Source: Sphagnum magellanicum
Taxonomy: Eukaryota; Streptophyta; Sphagnopsida; Sphagnales; Sphagnaceae
Reading direction: 5' to 3'
Assembly (NCBI GenBank): GCA_021904315.1
Contig: CM038910.1
Coordinates: 24,810,256-24,874,255 of the forward strand
DNA length: 64,000 bases
The position numbers and the translations under genes are program-made. Numbering within the stretch: the first letter of the stretch is position 1; each line of letters begins with the position of its first letter. This document shows, one piece after another, positions 35,101-48,200 of this stretch. The notes beneath the pieces are model-generated. The model was not told the DNA's origin, made no database searches, and was given only the letters and a program-made list of their open reading frames with translations.

Positions 35101-38100
35101 ACCTTTGGCCATGCTCTCAGTACTATTTGGAAACCCTTTATGAGTACAAGTGAGATCATTTTGTCATGTTTTGACCTATGGTGGAGAAGGTTATTGAATA
35201 TTGAATAATTTTCACATTGAAAATTCAATGAAGTAAAATAAATATTTTTTATGGAAATTGGGCATGTTCTTGATATTATTCAGAAGTTGAACAATGAACA
35301 TAATTTAATGTCTAGGTGATTAAACAACATATTATCTCATGTTATAAATTGTCAACCATTTCATTTTGAATTAAAAACAAAGGAAGAAGACAAATCATGA
35401 ATGTATGATTGATTTTTTAGAAAATAAGTAATGCTTATAGTTGTTAGAGTCAAAATTTTCACATAAATGGTGTGTAAATGAACTAGTTCATTTATTAATT
35501 TATTAGTTGAATTGAACTTATTAATATTAATTCATTTATTAATTGAACTTACTAGCAATTAATATTTTAAAATTTGTATAATTAATTATGAACTAAATAA
35601 TTAATTTTGAATTCTTTTAACCTAGTGATTAGGGGGTTCAAAAAATTTATTGAATTTGATGCAAAACATTGTTAATGTTAATATTTACTTGATGGATAAT
35701 TGAGTGAAGAAAAAAATTATTGTTGCATGATTTGGTGACCTCCAAACTTGAAACCAAAGTTCTTCTACAATTTTCCAACTTTCACACTGTCAACTGTTAT
35801 ATGATAAGTACAAAATAGATTTTTATTACATGTGTTATATATTTTAAACTATTTTTTTTTCTAATATAAGAAATTAAAGTATATATATCCTATATTGAAT
35901 ATAATTTTCCCAAAATAAATATGTAATCATATTGAGAAATTAGTGAATTTATAGTGTTTACCCAACAACTAATATATGACATGCTATATTTCTACTCATG
36001 TATTGTACAAATTCAAAGAAGAATGTCTGCTTTGGGGAGCTATTGAATTTTGAACAATTTGTGTTAGAAATTCAATTAAATTATAAAAATTGGGTTTGGA
36101 AGGAGAAATTAGTTAGATGACGAGGTCACACTTGGACCAATAACACATGCTACATTAAGATTAAATCAATCACTTGCAAATAACAATATGGCTTTATATT
36201 ACCCAATAATACCTTGCCCCGGGTTACTTAGGGTTACACCAATTGGTTTCTATGTTTTACAACTTGGGGTTGGACCAGGTTTCCATATGGCCAATCCCAA
36301 TCACTATGCCCCAAACCAAAAATTACGAAATAATTGAAAATATGTTCACAAAGGGTTTGCATGTCATGAACCATAATTTTCCACCGTTTCATTGAATTTA
36401 TTAGAATTCACCCTTTGATTTTTAAACATTTTGAAAATTTGGTGACCATGTGGTTTGACACTTGACAACTTAAGAACATGCCATCAATAACAAACCATTT
36501 GTTTAACTATCACATGCCAATTTTTATTTAAAATAGTGATTCCAATGAAGTATAAGGTGGTTGTGAGGAGCAACTAGAATGCCAAGAAACTTTGAGAAAA
36601 TCGTATGTTAGCAGGTGACACTACTTATACATGTATGTATGAAAATGCTGCTCACCCAGAATATTTATCAGATAATAGTTGTTGGGTGGGCGACATGGAA
36701 ACTGACCCTTAGGCACTCAAACTTGGTGTCAGAAAATAACAAAGAAAAACCTTAAATTGTGAGCTTCCATCTTTCATGCTCATTCAGTTTGTACATTAAA
36801 AATTTGTGTTTAAGTGCTTAATATGATTTGAAAAGGTGAAAATTAAATACAACTCTAGCATTATTATTAACAATCTAATTGAAAATGGGTGCACAAGTTA
36901 TTATTATTGTATACAGCCACTTTTTCTTTCCTCTTTTAAAAAATTTTAAAAAAAAACAAAAATCCATCACACAAATACACATTATTTCTAGAACCCCCAG
37001 CTCCCCCAGCCCCGTGTCACTCAAGATATGTGGAACACATGCAGTAGCAGCTATATATGGTGTGAGTCTTAAGGTCTGAGAAATACTCTCTCTATGGAGA
37101 TTGGAGAGAAAAACTTGACAAGCTGCATTAACATCTATCTGTAGACATAACCACATTAAAGGAAAGATCAATTGACAAAAAATTAGCAACACATTGAAGG
37201 ACTCCCCAAAATTATGGCTACAAATGAACCAACAAGCTGCTGCTACTGAACAAAAACAACCCCCTTGAAAAACAAAAATAGAAACAACAACAACAACATT
37301 TTGTGCTTTCAATAAGCAACTAGCAGAAGCAAATGCAAACATGCAAATAAGTGAACAATAATATTAGAATAATATGCCGGCATAACATACTATACCTGTA
37401 CTATATAATAAGTCCCTGCATGTGTGCATTCATCATCATGCACTATCCTAACTTCACACTAGATCTGCAACTTCAAAAAAAACTAGCTGTGCAATAATCT
37501 GCAAACATGCAAGCTGCACAATATAATCTTTAGTTGCTTAAAACAGATAGAATTCCAGCCAGTTCAAGAACTGGGTTTGCAGAATAGCCAAGAACTATTT
37601 ATATAAGGTTTCTAGCTAGCACACTAGATTTAAAAGTATTATAGTAGTGATTAATCTAGTACTGATCAGCTGTATTAAAAAAGACTAACGAATCTCACCA
37701 AAAAGCCTCCAGCGTCGTATCAATAATTAGTACCAAATAATTAGCGCCTCAGCTGGATTACTGATTATCAACCTTGAATTCATATAACTCGCAGTACATT
37801 CTCTAAAGGAATATATATATGATCATGCATGAATTCAAGGAACTAAGTACGAGCGCACTATATAAACTTGCGCACGGATTCGTACTACTAGTCGCACTAG
37901 GGATATTAACCATGCATGAATTCGTACTAGAGTCGTCGTCGTCGTCGTCGTCGTCGTACTGGCGGAATCATGCAATGAATTGGTACTACTGGCGTGCTAT
38001 AAGAATTCATAGTACTTGCGGGAAACGTTTTATCGTCGTAGAAGAATCCATGTAGCTCCAGCAGCAGCACATGATGAGTGCTAGAGTCATCCTAGCTAGC

Positions 38101-38224
38101 ATGCAAAGGAGAAACTACTACATTTTGTATGATGATCAGCTGCTTAAGGCTCACAAGACGACGTCAAAATTAGCAGCTTGATCTGGCATCCGGCTAAAGA
38201 TCTCATGTCTAATAGCTGCTATTA

Positions 38225-38255
<31 letters not shown>

Positions 38256-38557
38256 GTTATAATATTATTATGCTAAGAGGTGATCTTGGAGAATCGCACT
38301 GCAAGATTGCAGTGATAATGAGTAAGTCTCAACAACTGGTTTTCATCCTACTACTGCAGTCGATTATAAGAAGATTTAGAATCCAGGGGAAATCCAAGTC
38401 TCAAGCTTCGATCGATGTCCCCTCCTGCTGCAAATCGATCCAAGTCTAAAGCTTTCATCTTCTGTTAGATTTACATACTACCCAATTGCAGCTAATTTGA
38501 CGATAATCATGATCATGCAGCAGTTGGGTAGTTTGTAAACTGGATTCAAGCGTCGTA
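35101..38557. other. Non-coding sequence 3' of the bHLH gene
   Basis: AT-rich to about 36.9 kb. Nearer the gene the sequence becomes less AT-biased and is rich in GCTAGC, CATGCATG and a (GTC)8 run at 37,932-37,957. This part (about 37.4-38.5 kb) may include the 3' untranslated region. The minus-strand ORF at 36,875-37,342 has hydrophobic, Cys-rich low complexity and no domain I know. Confidence 0.5.
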
Positions 38558-41065
38558 TCAAAAAGCAATGGTAGACTGAGAGTTTGAGTGACGGTCCCTG
38601 ACGATTCCCTTCCATTTCTCTGCTGCAGCTGGTTGTATCGACGTTACGCTTATGTCGCCGGTGGTGGTGGTGCCATTGTAGAACTCCCATACTTGGCGCT
38701 GTAGGAATCGGACGTACTCTAGTGTCTGGCTCAGTGTGGAGACCGTGTCCAGACGCTCACCGTTCGGGACTAGAGTCTGAAGAATCCGGATACGGTCGCT
38801 GAACTTCTCGCGACGAGTTCGGGCGGCAATGCTTTGAGGATCGGTCGCTGTACCGTGACGACGGCGTTGTATCTTTGGCGGAATGCTGCTGCCGATCAGA
38901 CTAGATGGGGAGTAATCAGCTAAAGCATATAAAGATGGATTGCTGTTTGTCTGCGAGCTTTGCTTCTCTTTGCTCCCTTGTTGTATCCCGTACAACAAAG
39001 CGCTCAATGCCGCCGGATCAAATTTGGCACTGTTTTCACGTGGCCGGGATGTAGCCGGGAGCTCCTGCAGCATGTGCAGCCCATTCTGCACTGCTGGGCT
39101 GCTTGATCCGAATCTGGGCGATGGCTGTGGAAGTGGTCGACGGAACCCGGCAAGTCTACCAACTCCTCCTGCACTGCCGGAATTTGCAGCGGAAGATTGC
39201 TGCATCACTTCAAATGAACGTTTGTTGCGGGTAGAAGAATTCGCTTCCACAGCAATCATGAGCTCTTTCAGGAAGGTGCAGTCTGTGTCGGCTCCGCCGG
39301 TCAGAGACCCGCGTGCATTGACCTCGCACAGATGCGGCATGGAAGGCGCAAGATGCTGCAACTGTGGAGACACCTTATGAAAGTCCAATGGACTCGTTGG
39401 AGATCCCTCTGGAGAGAACGTCTGAGGTGCACTAGTCGTGTGCGGTGAAAGTCGAGGGATCAACTGTTTTATCCCTCCTTCGCACCTCGTCAGAGGCACC
39501 TGCATAGTCTCGTCCGTCCACGGCCGATCACACCACCGCATGCGACACGGCTGAGAATCCGGAGCACTCACGACGACGACAGTACCAGCTCCGTCTGCTT
39601 TCGCGCACGATTGACCAAGATGCTGCTCAGATGATTCGCCAAGTTTGGAATTCTCGTTCATGCATGTCGTGGAATTTGCCATCTCGTCCCCACCGAGGAG
39701 AAGAGTGTGAATATAATCCGATGTCAGATTGCCCTCATTAGCAACTGTCGCTGCTGCAGTCGGCGCTCGAGCGTTTCTTACAATGCCAGGGAGTTTCCAT
39801 TGTACAATGCCGTGTTCGAGACTCTCGTAAATCCCGGCAGAATAAGCCGGCCCTGAGGTGTTCGCGGTGTCGTCTAGACTTGCATCCTTCGGAACTAGAG
39901 ACGCGGGCTCGACTGAGAACTGCGAGAGAAACCCCGCACTAGGAGGAGGAAGCCTGAGTCCCACAGACTCCGTACAATCCTGCATCACCGTCTCTTCGTT
40001 ATGCAACCAGAAATTCGGGTCCACGAAGTTGACGATGGAATCTCGGTCAGACTCTAAGCATTCGCCAAAGCTCATCAGGCTTTCAATGCTGGTAGAGTGA
40101 TCAGATTCCACATTGCCCGAAGCTGAAGCTTCGACGTTGACCGCCATTGATCCCGCGTGGTGTCCTCGGCCGTTGATGTCGAATACCACATTCCCAGTAG
40201 GTAAGCTGGACTCCAACGTCCCAGCTGGGGGCGCTGAGGAGAAGGAGGGTGGCGCTGGTGTGACCGTTGCCGGTGATCCAACGCATAAACTTGGAGTACT
40301 GCATGAGCCGGTGCTGCCGGACTCAAACGACGACTTGCAGGTAGCTGCAGCTGCTGTGATCACATTGATCACAGCCCCTGGGGCCGAGGCGTTAGCCTCG
40401 GCGCACCCAGAGACGAAGCTCCCGGCTTGCAGGCAGCTGCTACTTTTTGTTCCTGCTGTAGATTGCACCTTGCAGCTGTTTACCAACGACGACAAATTCC
40501 AGCCATCGTCGTCTCGGAACTCGAGGTGTGCTGCTGCTACTGCTGCTTCCACAGCTTCCGAGTATGTGCTGCGGGGTTCGACATTGACGGGCCCACCTTT
40601 GCAGCTCGCGCTACTCTTCTGGTCCCCGCTCTGAAAATTATCCGACTCCGTCCCGCCCAGTTTCTCGAAGGGTGATCCCTGGGGTGGTGCTGCTGCTGGA
40701 GGAGAATTGGGTGTGAGAGTCGTCGTCTTCGTCGACCCATTTCCACCGCCATTGCTCAGTGGGAAATAGCTGCTGTAGTGAGCCCCAAGGATCCTGTTGC
40801 TGCTCTGGTCCGTGATGTGGCCAGCTAAATTCTCGATTTCGTTAGAGTTGTACCCCGGCCTGCCGCCGGTCGTATAACCGCCAGCTCTATGAGGCCACAA
40901 CTCCACGCCTCTCGAGTTGCTGTAGCTGCCATGATCAGATCGTGCGGTTTCGATACTCGTTGCTGCTGCCTGAGGAGATTCATGCTTTTCGGTACTGTGG
41001 AAATGAGCCACTGTACTGAAGGAGGCGGGAGCAGAGCCAGGCATTCTACTCAAAGCTTCAACCAT
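38558..41065 (-). CDS. bHLH transcription factor of the group VIII type (RSL/HEC/LAX-like)
   Basis: One uninterrupted frame of 835 residues. The only recognisable domain is a basic helix-loop-helix at about residues 743-793, followed by a tail of about 40 residues. The basic region reads DPQSIAARTRREK. The Glu of ordinary E-box binders (H-x3-E-R) is Ala, which is typical of plant group VIII. The loop VPNG is RSL-like, while DTVS and YVRFLQRQVW recall HEC/LAX, so I do not assign a subgroup. Group VIII factors control rhizoid and root-hair, carpel or axillary-meristem fate. The 740 residues before the domain are Ser/Ala/Gly-rich and probably disordered; most relatives are much shorter. Start: first Met; Met8 (ATG at 41,044) is a possible alternative. 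Base composition is far GC-richer than the flanks. No intron is evident. Confidence 0.92.
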   Translation of the reverse strand: MVEALSRMPGSAPASFSTVAHFHSTEKHESPQAAATSIETARSDHGSYSNSRGVELWPHRAGGYTTGGRPGYNSNEIENLAGHITDQSSNRILGAHYSSYFPLSNGGGNGSTKTTTLTPNSPPAAAPPQGSPFEKLGGTESDNFQSGDQKSSASCKGGPVNVEPRSTYSEAVEAAVAAAHLEFRDDDGWNLSSLVNSCKVQSTAGTKSSSCLQAGSFVSGCAEANASAPGAVINVITAAAATCKSSFESGSTGSCSTPSLCVGSPATVTPAPPSFSSAPPAGTLESSLPTGNVVFDINGRGHHAGSMAVNVEASASGNVESDHSTSIESLMSFGECLESDRDSIVNFVDPNFWLHNEETVMQDCTESVGLRLPPPSAGFLSQFSVEPASLVPKDASLDDTANTSGPAYSAGIYESLEHGIVQWKLPGIVRNARAPTAAATVANEGNLTSDYIHTLLLGGDEMANSTTCMNENSKLGESSEQHLGQSCAKADGAGTVVVVSAPDSQPCRMRWCDRPWTDETMQVPLTRCEGGIKQLIPRLSPHTTSAPQTFSPEGSPTSPLDFHKVSPQLQHLAPSMPHLCEVNARGSLTGGADTDCTFLKELMIAVEANSSTRNKRSFEVMQQSSAANSGSAGGVGRLAGFRRPLPQPSPRFGSSSPAVQNGLHMLQELPATSRPRENSAKFDPAALSALLYGIQQGSKEKQSSQTNSNPSLYALADYSPSSLIGSSIPPKIQRRRHGTATDPQSIAARTRREKFSDRIRILQTLVPNGERLDTVSTLSQTLEYVRFLQRQVWEFYNGTTTTGDISVTSIQPAAAEKWKGIVRDRHSNSQSTIAF

Positions 41066-42690
41066 AATATGTGCACGCGTCCTTCCTTTTTTTCTTTGTC
41101 TCTATCACCAGTTGCTCCCTCGGCTTCTGGTCCTTCCACTCATAAGACGTAGCACTCGAGTTGAGAACATTCAAAGTCTCCAATTAAGCCATCGTCCTCA
41201 AGCTATACTACTTACACCATCTTTTGTAAGGAGCTTTCTCTTCACTCTTCTGTCGTCAGCTGCAGTCGCGTCTACACAGAAGAAGGAAAAAAAATTGCTG
41301 AGTATTTAGCTCGCAGACATGATCAAGACCATAGGCAATCCACTTCTACAACGGAATCCATGGCACTTGCATATTTATTATTTGCGAAATACTAGTGACT
41401 CGTGACCACAACAGCGCCGGCCAGCCTTCAGGTAAAACTAGTGGTTGAAAGCTCTTGCAAAACTCTTGGGTTAAACACTCTTGATGTAATAAGAATATTA
41501 GAATCAGTGAAGCTGCTGATGCACTAGGGAAGATCTAGTGTCCCAACTAGCTGATCCTAAGCTGGTGCAGGGAAGAAATAGTGTGCAACTAGCTGATCTT
41601 ATTAAGCTTGTGCCAGTGAAGATCTAGTGTGCAAGTAGCTGATCTTAAGCTGGTGCCGGGAAGATCTAGTGTGCAACTAGCTGATCCTAAGCTGAATATC
41701 TAGACCCCCATGAATGCAACAAACAGTTGCTGAAAGAAGAAGCTAAAATAATCTAGTAGTAGTCCTACTATCAACCGATATGAACTAGTTCTCCTGGGTG
41801 ATAGAAGTGTGCTCAGGAGGACTAGGGAAACTGATGAAGTAATCTCATGTTGGCGACAGAAAGAAGGGATTAAAAGGAGAGAAGAGAAGATCATGTGTGG
41901 TATAAAGAGAAATTCTGAGCCAGGGAAGAAACAGAGAGAAGCTGATCAAATTATATGTAAGGAGTGCATTCTACTATTATTAGAGCATCTCCACCCATGC
42001 TTAATATGTGGCCCTGCAACAATATTGGTGACATCCAATACAGTTCGGTGCTGTATGGCTGATGATGGACAGAGTCGAGATTCGATCTAGAGCCAAACCC
42101 AAAAATTTATAATACCAAAAAAAAAGCTCAACCCCAACTCAACTCAACCCAACAAATAATTAGGTCATCAATACCAGATCTTAAGGTACCGTGTGAAATC
42201 AAAGTCCAGATCTAGCCTCCATACCTTGTCTACACGCTTGAAGCTTTTGGGCTGCCAAGGTCATTTATTGCTTCCTCGCGTTGTCCAGGGTCCTTCCTTC
42301 CTTCCTCTCCCACACACACACACTTGGTGTCGGATCAGATCGGTCGGTCCATCCATCCATCCATCCATCCATCCAGCTAGCTAGCTAGGGTTCCTACTGC
42401 CTCGGGCAATCCGCCATCCAGGCGTCGCTGTTGCAGCAGATAAGTTTCAAATTGGCCTTTCTTTTTTAAGCGGCCCCAAAAAATCTTCTTCGAATATTCA
42501 GGTCAACGACCGAAGCAGAATATATTTTTCGAATATTGTAAGTAGTTCCAACTTCCCTCGCGTAGAGTGGGTTTTTTTTTTCCAATTTTGGGAGGTAGGT
42601 GGACTGGCGACCATCAACAAGAGGCTTGAGCTGAATTTGGCTACAAGTCAGAGAGAGGAATGTAGAATTCTCTTAGAATCCTTACTTTGT
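41066..42690 (-). promoter_or_regulatory. 5' leader and promoter region of the bHLH gene
   Basis: This is intermediate in composition between the gene and the desert beyond. It contains four tandem copies at 41,529-41,700 (listed separately), CT/GA-rich stretches, and a (CCAT)7 run at 42,349-42,374 next to (CTAG)n and (CA)n. No TATA box or start can be fixed by eye. The short ORFs here (minus 41,700-41,894; plus 41,809-42,090) show no domain. Confidence 0.4.
41529..41700. repeat. Four-copy tandem repeat of about 43 bp upstream of the bHLH gene
   Basis: Units start at 41,529, 41,572, 41,618 and 41,660. Each has the form GAAGATCTAGTGTGCAACTA, then GCTGATCCTAAGCTGGTGCC. The repeat lies 460-640 bases upstream of the start codon. 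AGATCT, CTAG and AGCT palindromes within each unit could be protein-binding sites, but this is inference. Confidence 0.88.
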
Positions 42691-42699
42691 TGGCCTTGT

Positions 42700-43005
42700 C
42701 TACCAAGGCAAGGATATTGTGTTTAGATTCATTATAGAGTATAATAGCTTGAGGGATTTTGGCCCCTCCATAGTAGGTCTATTTTTATATGAGGAATATT
42801 GAAAGATGATAGTTTGGCTAGTGTTGAAACTTGAGATTAGTTATAGAATTATAATATCTTGAAGGATTTTGGTTTCTTTCAGACGATTCTTTGAAGATTA
42901 TAGTTTTGCATGGTGAAATATTTGAGTTTCCATAATTCTTCTTTTGCCTCAAAATACTTTTTAATGTACTTGGCAAGGCCACAGTGTGACACACCCCTTG
43001 TTTTG
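42700..43005 (+). repeat. Left copy of an inverted repeat of about 310 bp
   Basis: From AAGGCAAGGATATTGTGTTTAG (42,705) to TGTGACACACCCCTTGTT (43,004), this aligns with the complement of 52,797-53,130 with scattered substitutions and small gaps. The inner end, AACAAGGGGTGTGTCACACT on the minus strand, is sharp in both copies. Confidence 0.85.
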
Positions 43006-44845
43006 GTGACCTCCAAGAACCTATTGTCACAATAGGGCATCTTGAAACTTCATTTCCTCACAATATGGCAACTTTGGATGATTTTTTTTAAAATATATAT
43101 TTTACCCTTCACGCTGGAGGTTGTTTTTGTCGCCACCTTGTCAAATTTGGCCAAACAAAAAACCGTGGTTCCATGGCAAGTTCAACATTTCACTCTTTGA
43201 ATCCTTTATATTCTATTGTGAAGATTGCATGCCAAAAAACAGAATATTCTAAAAGATTCCTTATTTTCCTTCACAACATTTTGTTCTTTGAAAGAAATTT
43301 TTTTTTGAAAATTTCAACATTTCGAAAAAGCATATTATTTGGGGGTGGAAGCTCCATCCATGCCAAGGTAGTACGAAATTTGAACAGGTCTTATTCCAAC
43401 TTCTCACATCACCTTGGGCAAAAAGGTACAAAAATTACAATCATTTAAAGAAAAATCTGGCAGTTGGTAGAATTGTTTTTCAAGATTTTTTTTCCTCTTT
43501 TTTGGACCAAAAATTGGGGAATTTTTCACCATTCTTTTTATGTCACAAAAATTTAAGAAATTAAATAATAATTAATTTTTAAACCAGCCTGGAACAGGGA
43601 TTCTTTCACTGGTGAAGTTTTGCCAAATCCCTACCTGAAAAATATGATTTCAACCTAAAGGAAGGATTTTCCATTATAAAAAAAAAGGCCCAAATTCACC
43701 AGACTTCAGAAAAAAAATCTACCAACCAACCGCCAGATTTTTATTACTAGTTCCAGTAGGTAGCCAAAAATAAAGAAAGATTTCTATTTTTTCCTACTTC
43801 CATATTAGTACATGTGGCTAAATTTGGCTATATCACTTTCCAGATGATAGCCACCTCGGCTACATTACAAAATTGGAAAAAGAAACCCTGCGGGCCTGGA
43901 ACTTACAACATCATGAAGGAAAGATGATTCGGTCCATCGACCAGAGAGAGTTTCTTCTGCACTATAATAATTGATTTTAACTTGATCCGGATCACCATCA
44001 GCCGGAGCCTGGAGGCAGCAACTGATGATTGCTTTTGTATCAATAAATGCAAGTTTTCCTTCAATCTACATTTATCACAACCATGAATAACTCCAGTGCG
44101 AATTTAGGCAGCTGCCTGTTCATTGATCATCGATTCATCCACGCTCGCAGTCGAGGAGCTTTGATTGAAGCACACGGCTAGCTAGCGCTAGCTACACTTG
44201 ATGATGATGCTCTCCAGGCAACTCCTTCCCCAACTTCCTTAATCGTCTCTTATGATTGATTACTGGTTGTGTGTGTGTGTGTGTCTCTCTCTCTCTATTC
44301 TCTAGTTCCAGTGTGTTTTTTTAAAAAGTTTTTGTTTGTATCCAAAGAGGCTATCATCCATAGGAAGCTTTAGAAAAAGTGGCGATCATTTCTGAAAAGA
44401 TTTAGCCAAATCTGGTTATAAACCAAATATGAAGTACAAATCTTTAATCATCCTTCTATATTTTTGCTACACATTACAAAATCAAGTAAAAAGCTGAAAA
44501 TTTTTAGCAGTTTTTTCTTCTCACTTGTGGCAATTGAAAAACTCCAAAATCACTTCATTTTCTTTTCTTTTTTTTTTCTTTTGGCGAAATTTTGCCAGAA
44601 AAAACAGGGGGGGATGTGAATCTCAACCAACCAACATCTGGCCAAGCTTCTGGCACTCTTTGGCAAAATTTTGAATTTAAAAAAAAAAAATGAAATGAAA
44701 TACACTGTTACAAGCTCCATGTTTTTTGGGGACTAAACTCAACCAATTTTTGAGAAAAATGATTGTTTGAGGGAGAGTTTGGCCATCTTTTGCTACAACT
44801 TATAGTTTTGGGACTGTTCTTTGTTGGCCAGTTTTTCTACAGTTC
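43006..44845. other. Non-coding sequence between repeats
   Basis: No gene seen. It contains copies of the dispersed AT-rich repeat at about 43,800-43,880 and 44,385-44,490, and (GT)n(CT)n at 44,267-44,297. Confidence 0.5.
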
Positions 44846-45222
44846 CCATGGATTTTTTAGAAGCTTTCCACTCTGGGTTACTTTAGATGAGGGTCCAGGG
44901 TTCAATGAAATAGAGCAATCCCATCGGATGAGAGCCATAAATTGGACCCACAACCTTTCTATGATGATCCAAGATCGAAAAGTGACAAATCAGAGCTAAA
45001 TCCACATGACACCATTTTGGAGGGAAAGTCAATTGATTTGAACCCCAAGAAAAAAAAGAGCTAAAAAGGGCAGCTCATGATTTGAAGAACCAAAGATGCA
45101 AGCTAGGGTCCACGGCAGGGTTCAACTTAAGGATTCAATTTGCTTCAAATGAGTCCAAATTGATTCCTAGGAATGTGGACCCTGGACCCTCATCTAAAGT
45201 GTAGGGAAATCCATGGGGTGGA
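44846..45222. repeat. MITE-like segment with inverted ends
   Basis: CCCATGGATTTTTTAG at 44,848, followed by TTTAGATGAGGGTCCAGGGTT at 44,883-44,903, is repeated inverted at 45,178-45,221. That gives arms of about 40-55 bases around a body of about 270 bases. No coding capacity was recognised. No target-site duplication was established. Confidence 0.55.
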
Positions 45223-48200
45223 GGCATTCTCAAACTAAGGGGCCCACGATAATGTGATAGTTCAGTCCAGCCTCGCATTTTGAGACTGTCCCCCACCCAT
45301 GGGATTTACCTATCATAAAGCATGAAGCAAAAAATTTCATGAACCAAACCTATGTATGTCTCCAGGCATATGAATGGGAGGGTTCTTATGCCTACTCTTT
45401 AATAAGGGGATGGTTCTTACACTTACAAGTAGGCATAATTTCCCTCCCATCCTTGAGGAGTAGCCATAATATCCCTCCTGATTTATATATAGATGAATAT
45501 AAGGTGCCCTCCAAATATGCTACAAATTTTGTCCACGTGCTTGACATGGGCCTAAATTATGTCTAGGGTGATTGCCAACAATGCTATATCAGCAAACCGA
45601 TGTGTATATATACTGACTGAGACTAAGAGAAGCAGCTTCTTGAACCTGTTCCCAACTCTAATACACTAATGAAAATCTGCAATTTAATCTGCTCCCAAAA
45701 CTTATTCACTACTACTAAGTGATTATTAAGTGTTTAGTCACATCAAAAGCACAATGCAGAAATAAGCAGAAAATAATTGTCATGGATGTTCTCTCAAAGC
45801 AGGTAACAAGAATATAGAAGTATGCATATTGTGCTATACCCTTAAATATTTGTTTTATTTATTTGTATAGTTCATTGTGTGTTTAGCCTAGTGGAGTGTA
45901 TCCCTTGCCCAGTTTTAGTTTGTTGGGTCTCAACTCTCCATGTAAAGGAGGACTATGCAAATGATGTAGGTCTCATTTGGTCCAACATTTTGATGAGCGT
46001 TTATCAAGTGTTAGTTCATGTTTTGGGAATTGCATGGATTTGCTTTCTATTTTAACAAATGTTGCTTATTTGAAGTTTGAACCAATGTTGGAAGGTGTTT
46101 GATTTTCAGTCAAGTCCAAATTCAAGTTCGGGTTTGGTTTTAAGAACCAAGCCTAAAGGGTCTACAGGGAATAATGCCCACCTCAAGACTCGCCTCGAGT
46201 CAAGTAGGTGTCCCAACATTTGAACTCAATGATAAAGGCATGTCAACAAGTTGTCCCAGTGGGTCAAGGAAGGGCTTTCTACAAGGTTCGAGTCTTAAGG
46301 CCCTGTAGAAGAGTCTCGTAAGGCAAAATCCTTTTTCTTGAGACGAAGTTGAACATCTTTCTAAAAATTCATTGTACAAGGAGACTGCTGATATGCTTTG
46401 ATATATAGGTAGATTCTTTTCATCTACCTATGTATAGGTATATAGAGTAGTCGAAGTGAGGGCAAAACCCAAACATCCCCACCCCAATTACTTTATCCCA
46501 TATCATTTTGCCCCAGGCCCATCCAATCAACAGCTTTTAATTTTTTTAGAATATACTTAAACTCAAAATTGGAAGGTCTTTTTTTATTAAAAAAACCTCA
46601 AATTGGGATAGTTCTAGTAGGTGCCAAGAACATAGAAGGATTCTGTTTTTTAATACTTTCCTATCTAGTATGTAGTCAAATTTGGCTAAATTATTTTATG
46701 GATGATTATCACTTTGGTTACATCACAAAATCTTATGAGGCTAAGTTGGAAGTCATTAGAAACAAATCAGGTCCATTTTATGATAGTTGTGAGTGAAAAG
46801 GCTCTTATGACATCATCATTTGATGGACTATGAACTTTGACCCCTTGGTTCTTGTTGTGAGAATTAATCTTGAAAAGTATATTCCTCATCCTGGAACATT
46901 CATATATCATCTCACTTCCCAAGTTGCCAAAACATACAAAGCCATCTATATATTTACAAACAACCTTGTTTTTCTTTATTTTTTCCACAATTACAAGAAC
47001 TTCCCTTTCATCACATCACCACCACCCACAAATATATTCTACATGTTACCCTCTCCAATATACAACAACACAACCACCAAATCCATCTCCTCAAAGTAAC
47101 ATCTCACACATGTATTATGGGGAATAACATGATTGACCATCTAGTCAAATTTGGATGTCTAGAACCACACCTACAAACTAGTGATAATCTCATACATATA
47201 TATCACCCTTTCATGTATTGCTTACAAAATGACAAGTTTCATCAAGATCTTATCCAAAATATATAAACACATTGTCCTCTCATTCACATTGACCAAATTA
47301 TCCATGAGTTTTCTCACAACACTCTCCACTTCACAATTGACCGAACAACTTAACCTTTGATCAAACATTATCCAACCACCTTAAAACCCATCCATCAATC
47401 TTAGTAGTGCAAATAACACAAGTACTTTGTTTTCAAAATGCCCAATACAGGGGTAAATATCAAAACCATTTATTTTAACATACTCTTGTCCTATCCCCAA
47501 TGTGTAAACTACAATAATGCAACTTCAAGTTCAACATTTGTGTATTGAACAACTATTATATTTATCAAAATCCACTTCGACAATGAAAAAAATAATATGT
47601 GAATATTTTAACCTAATACTATGGTGGAAAAAAATTTGAAAATGATGATAAATTATGTATATATATATATATACCTATGATGTCAATATCCAGGTTACAT
47701 CTACATGTAGGTACCTACTTCATTGTGCTTAAAGCATATATCAAGTTCTTGATTGCATTTAAATTGTTATCTCCAAATTCATTGTAAATTCTTTTTACAA
47801 GAAAAACCACCAAACCTTGAAAACTATGAAAAAGAAAAAAACCCAATGATGAAGTAGAAAATGTAGGCATTACAAATAAGTAGTATTATTTTCAAAATTT
47901 CAACATCCAAAAATAATAATTTCCTTAAGTTTTGCCATTTCAAACATTGAGGAATTTTTTTAAATTAAACATTAATTTTCCAAAAATGGATGTATGTGCT
48001 ACATGGCACATCTCATTTTAAACAAATGCAAAATTCTTTATGATTGGATAAAAAGCTTTCAAATGAACATGGTTGTTACTTTAAAAAAATTCAATAGTGT
48101 AATTTTTTATCACTAAAATTCTACCACTTACTAACCCTCCCAAATGTAGGCTGAGACCTAAGTTGTTATGGTTTGATGCAATTTGGAAGTCATAAAAGAA

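Noticed and set aside
36875-37342. Minus-strand ORF of 155 codons
   Set aside because: Low-complexity, hydrophobic and Cys-rich with no motif. It lies downstream of the bHLH gene and may be untranslated sequence.
40113-40634. Plus-strand ORF of 173 codons inside the bHLH gene
   Set aside because: Shadow of the GC-rich coding frame on the other strand.
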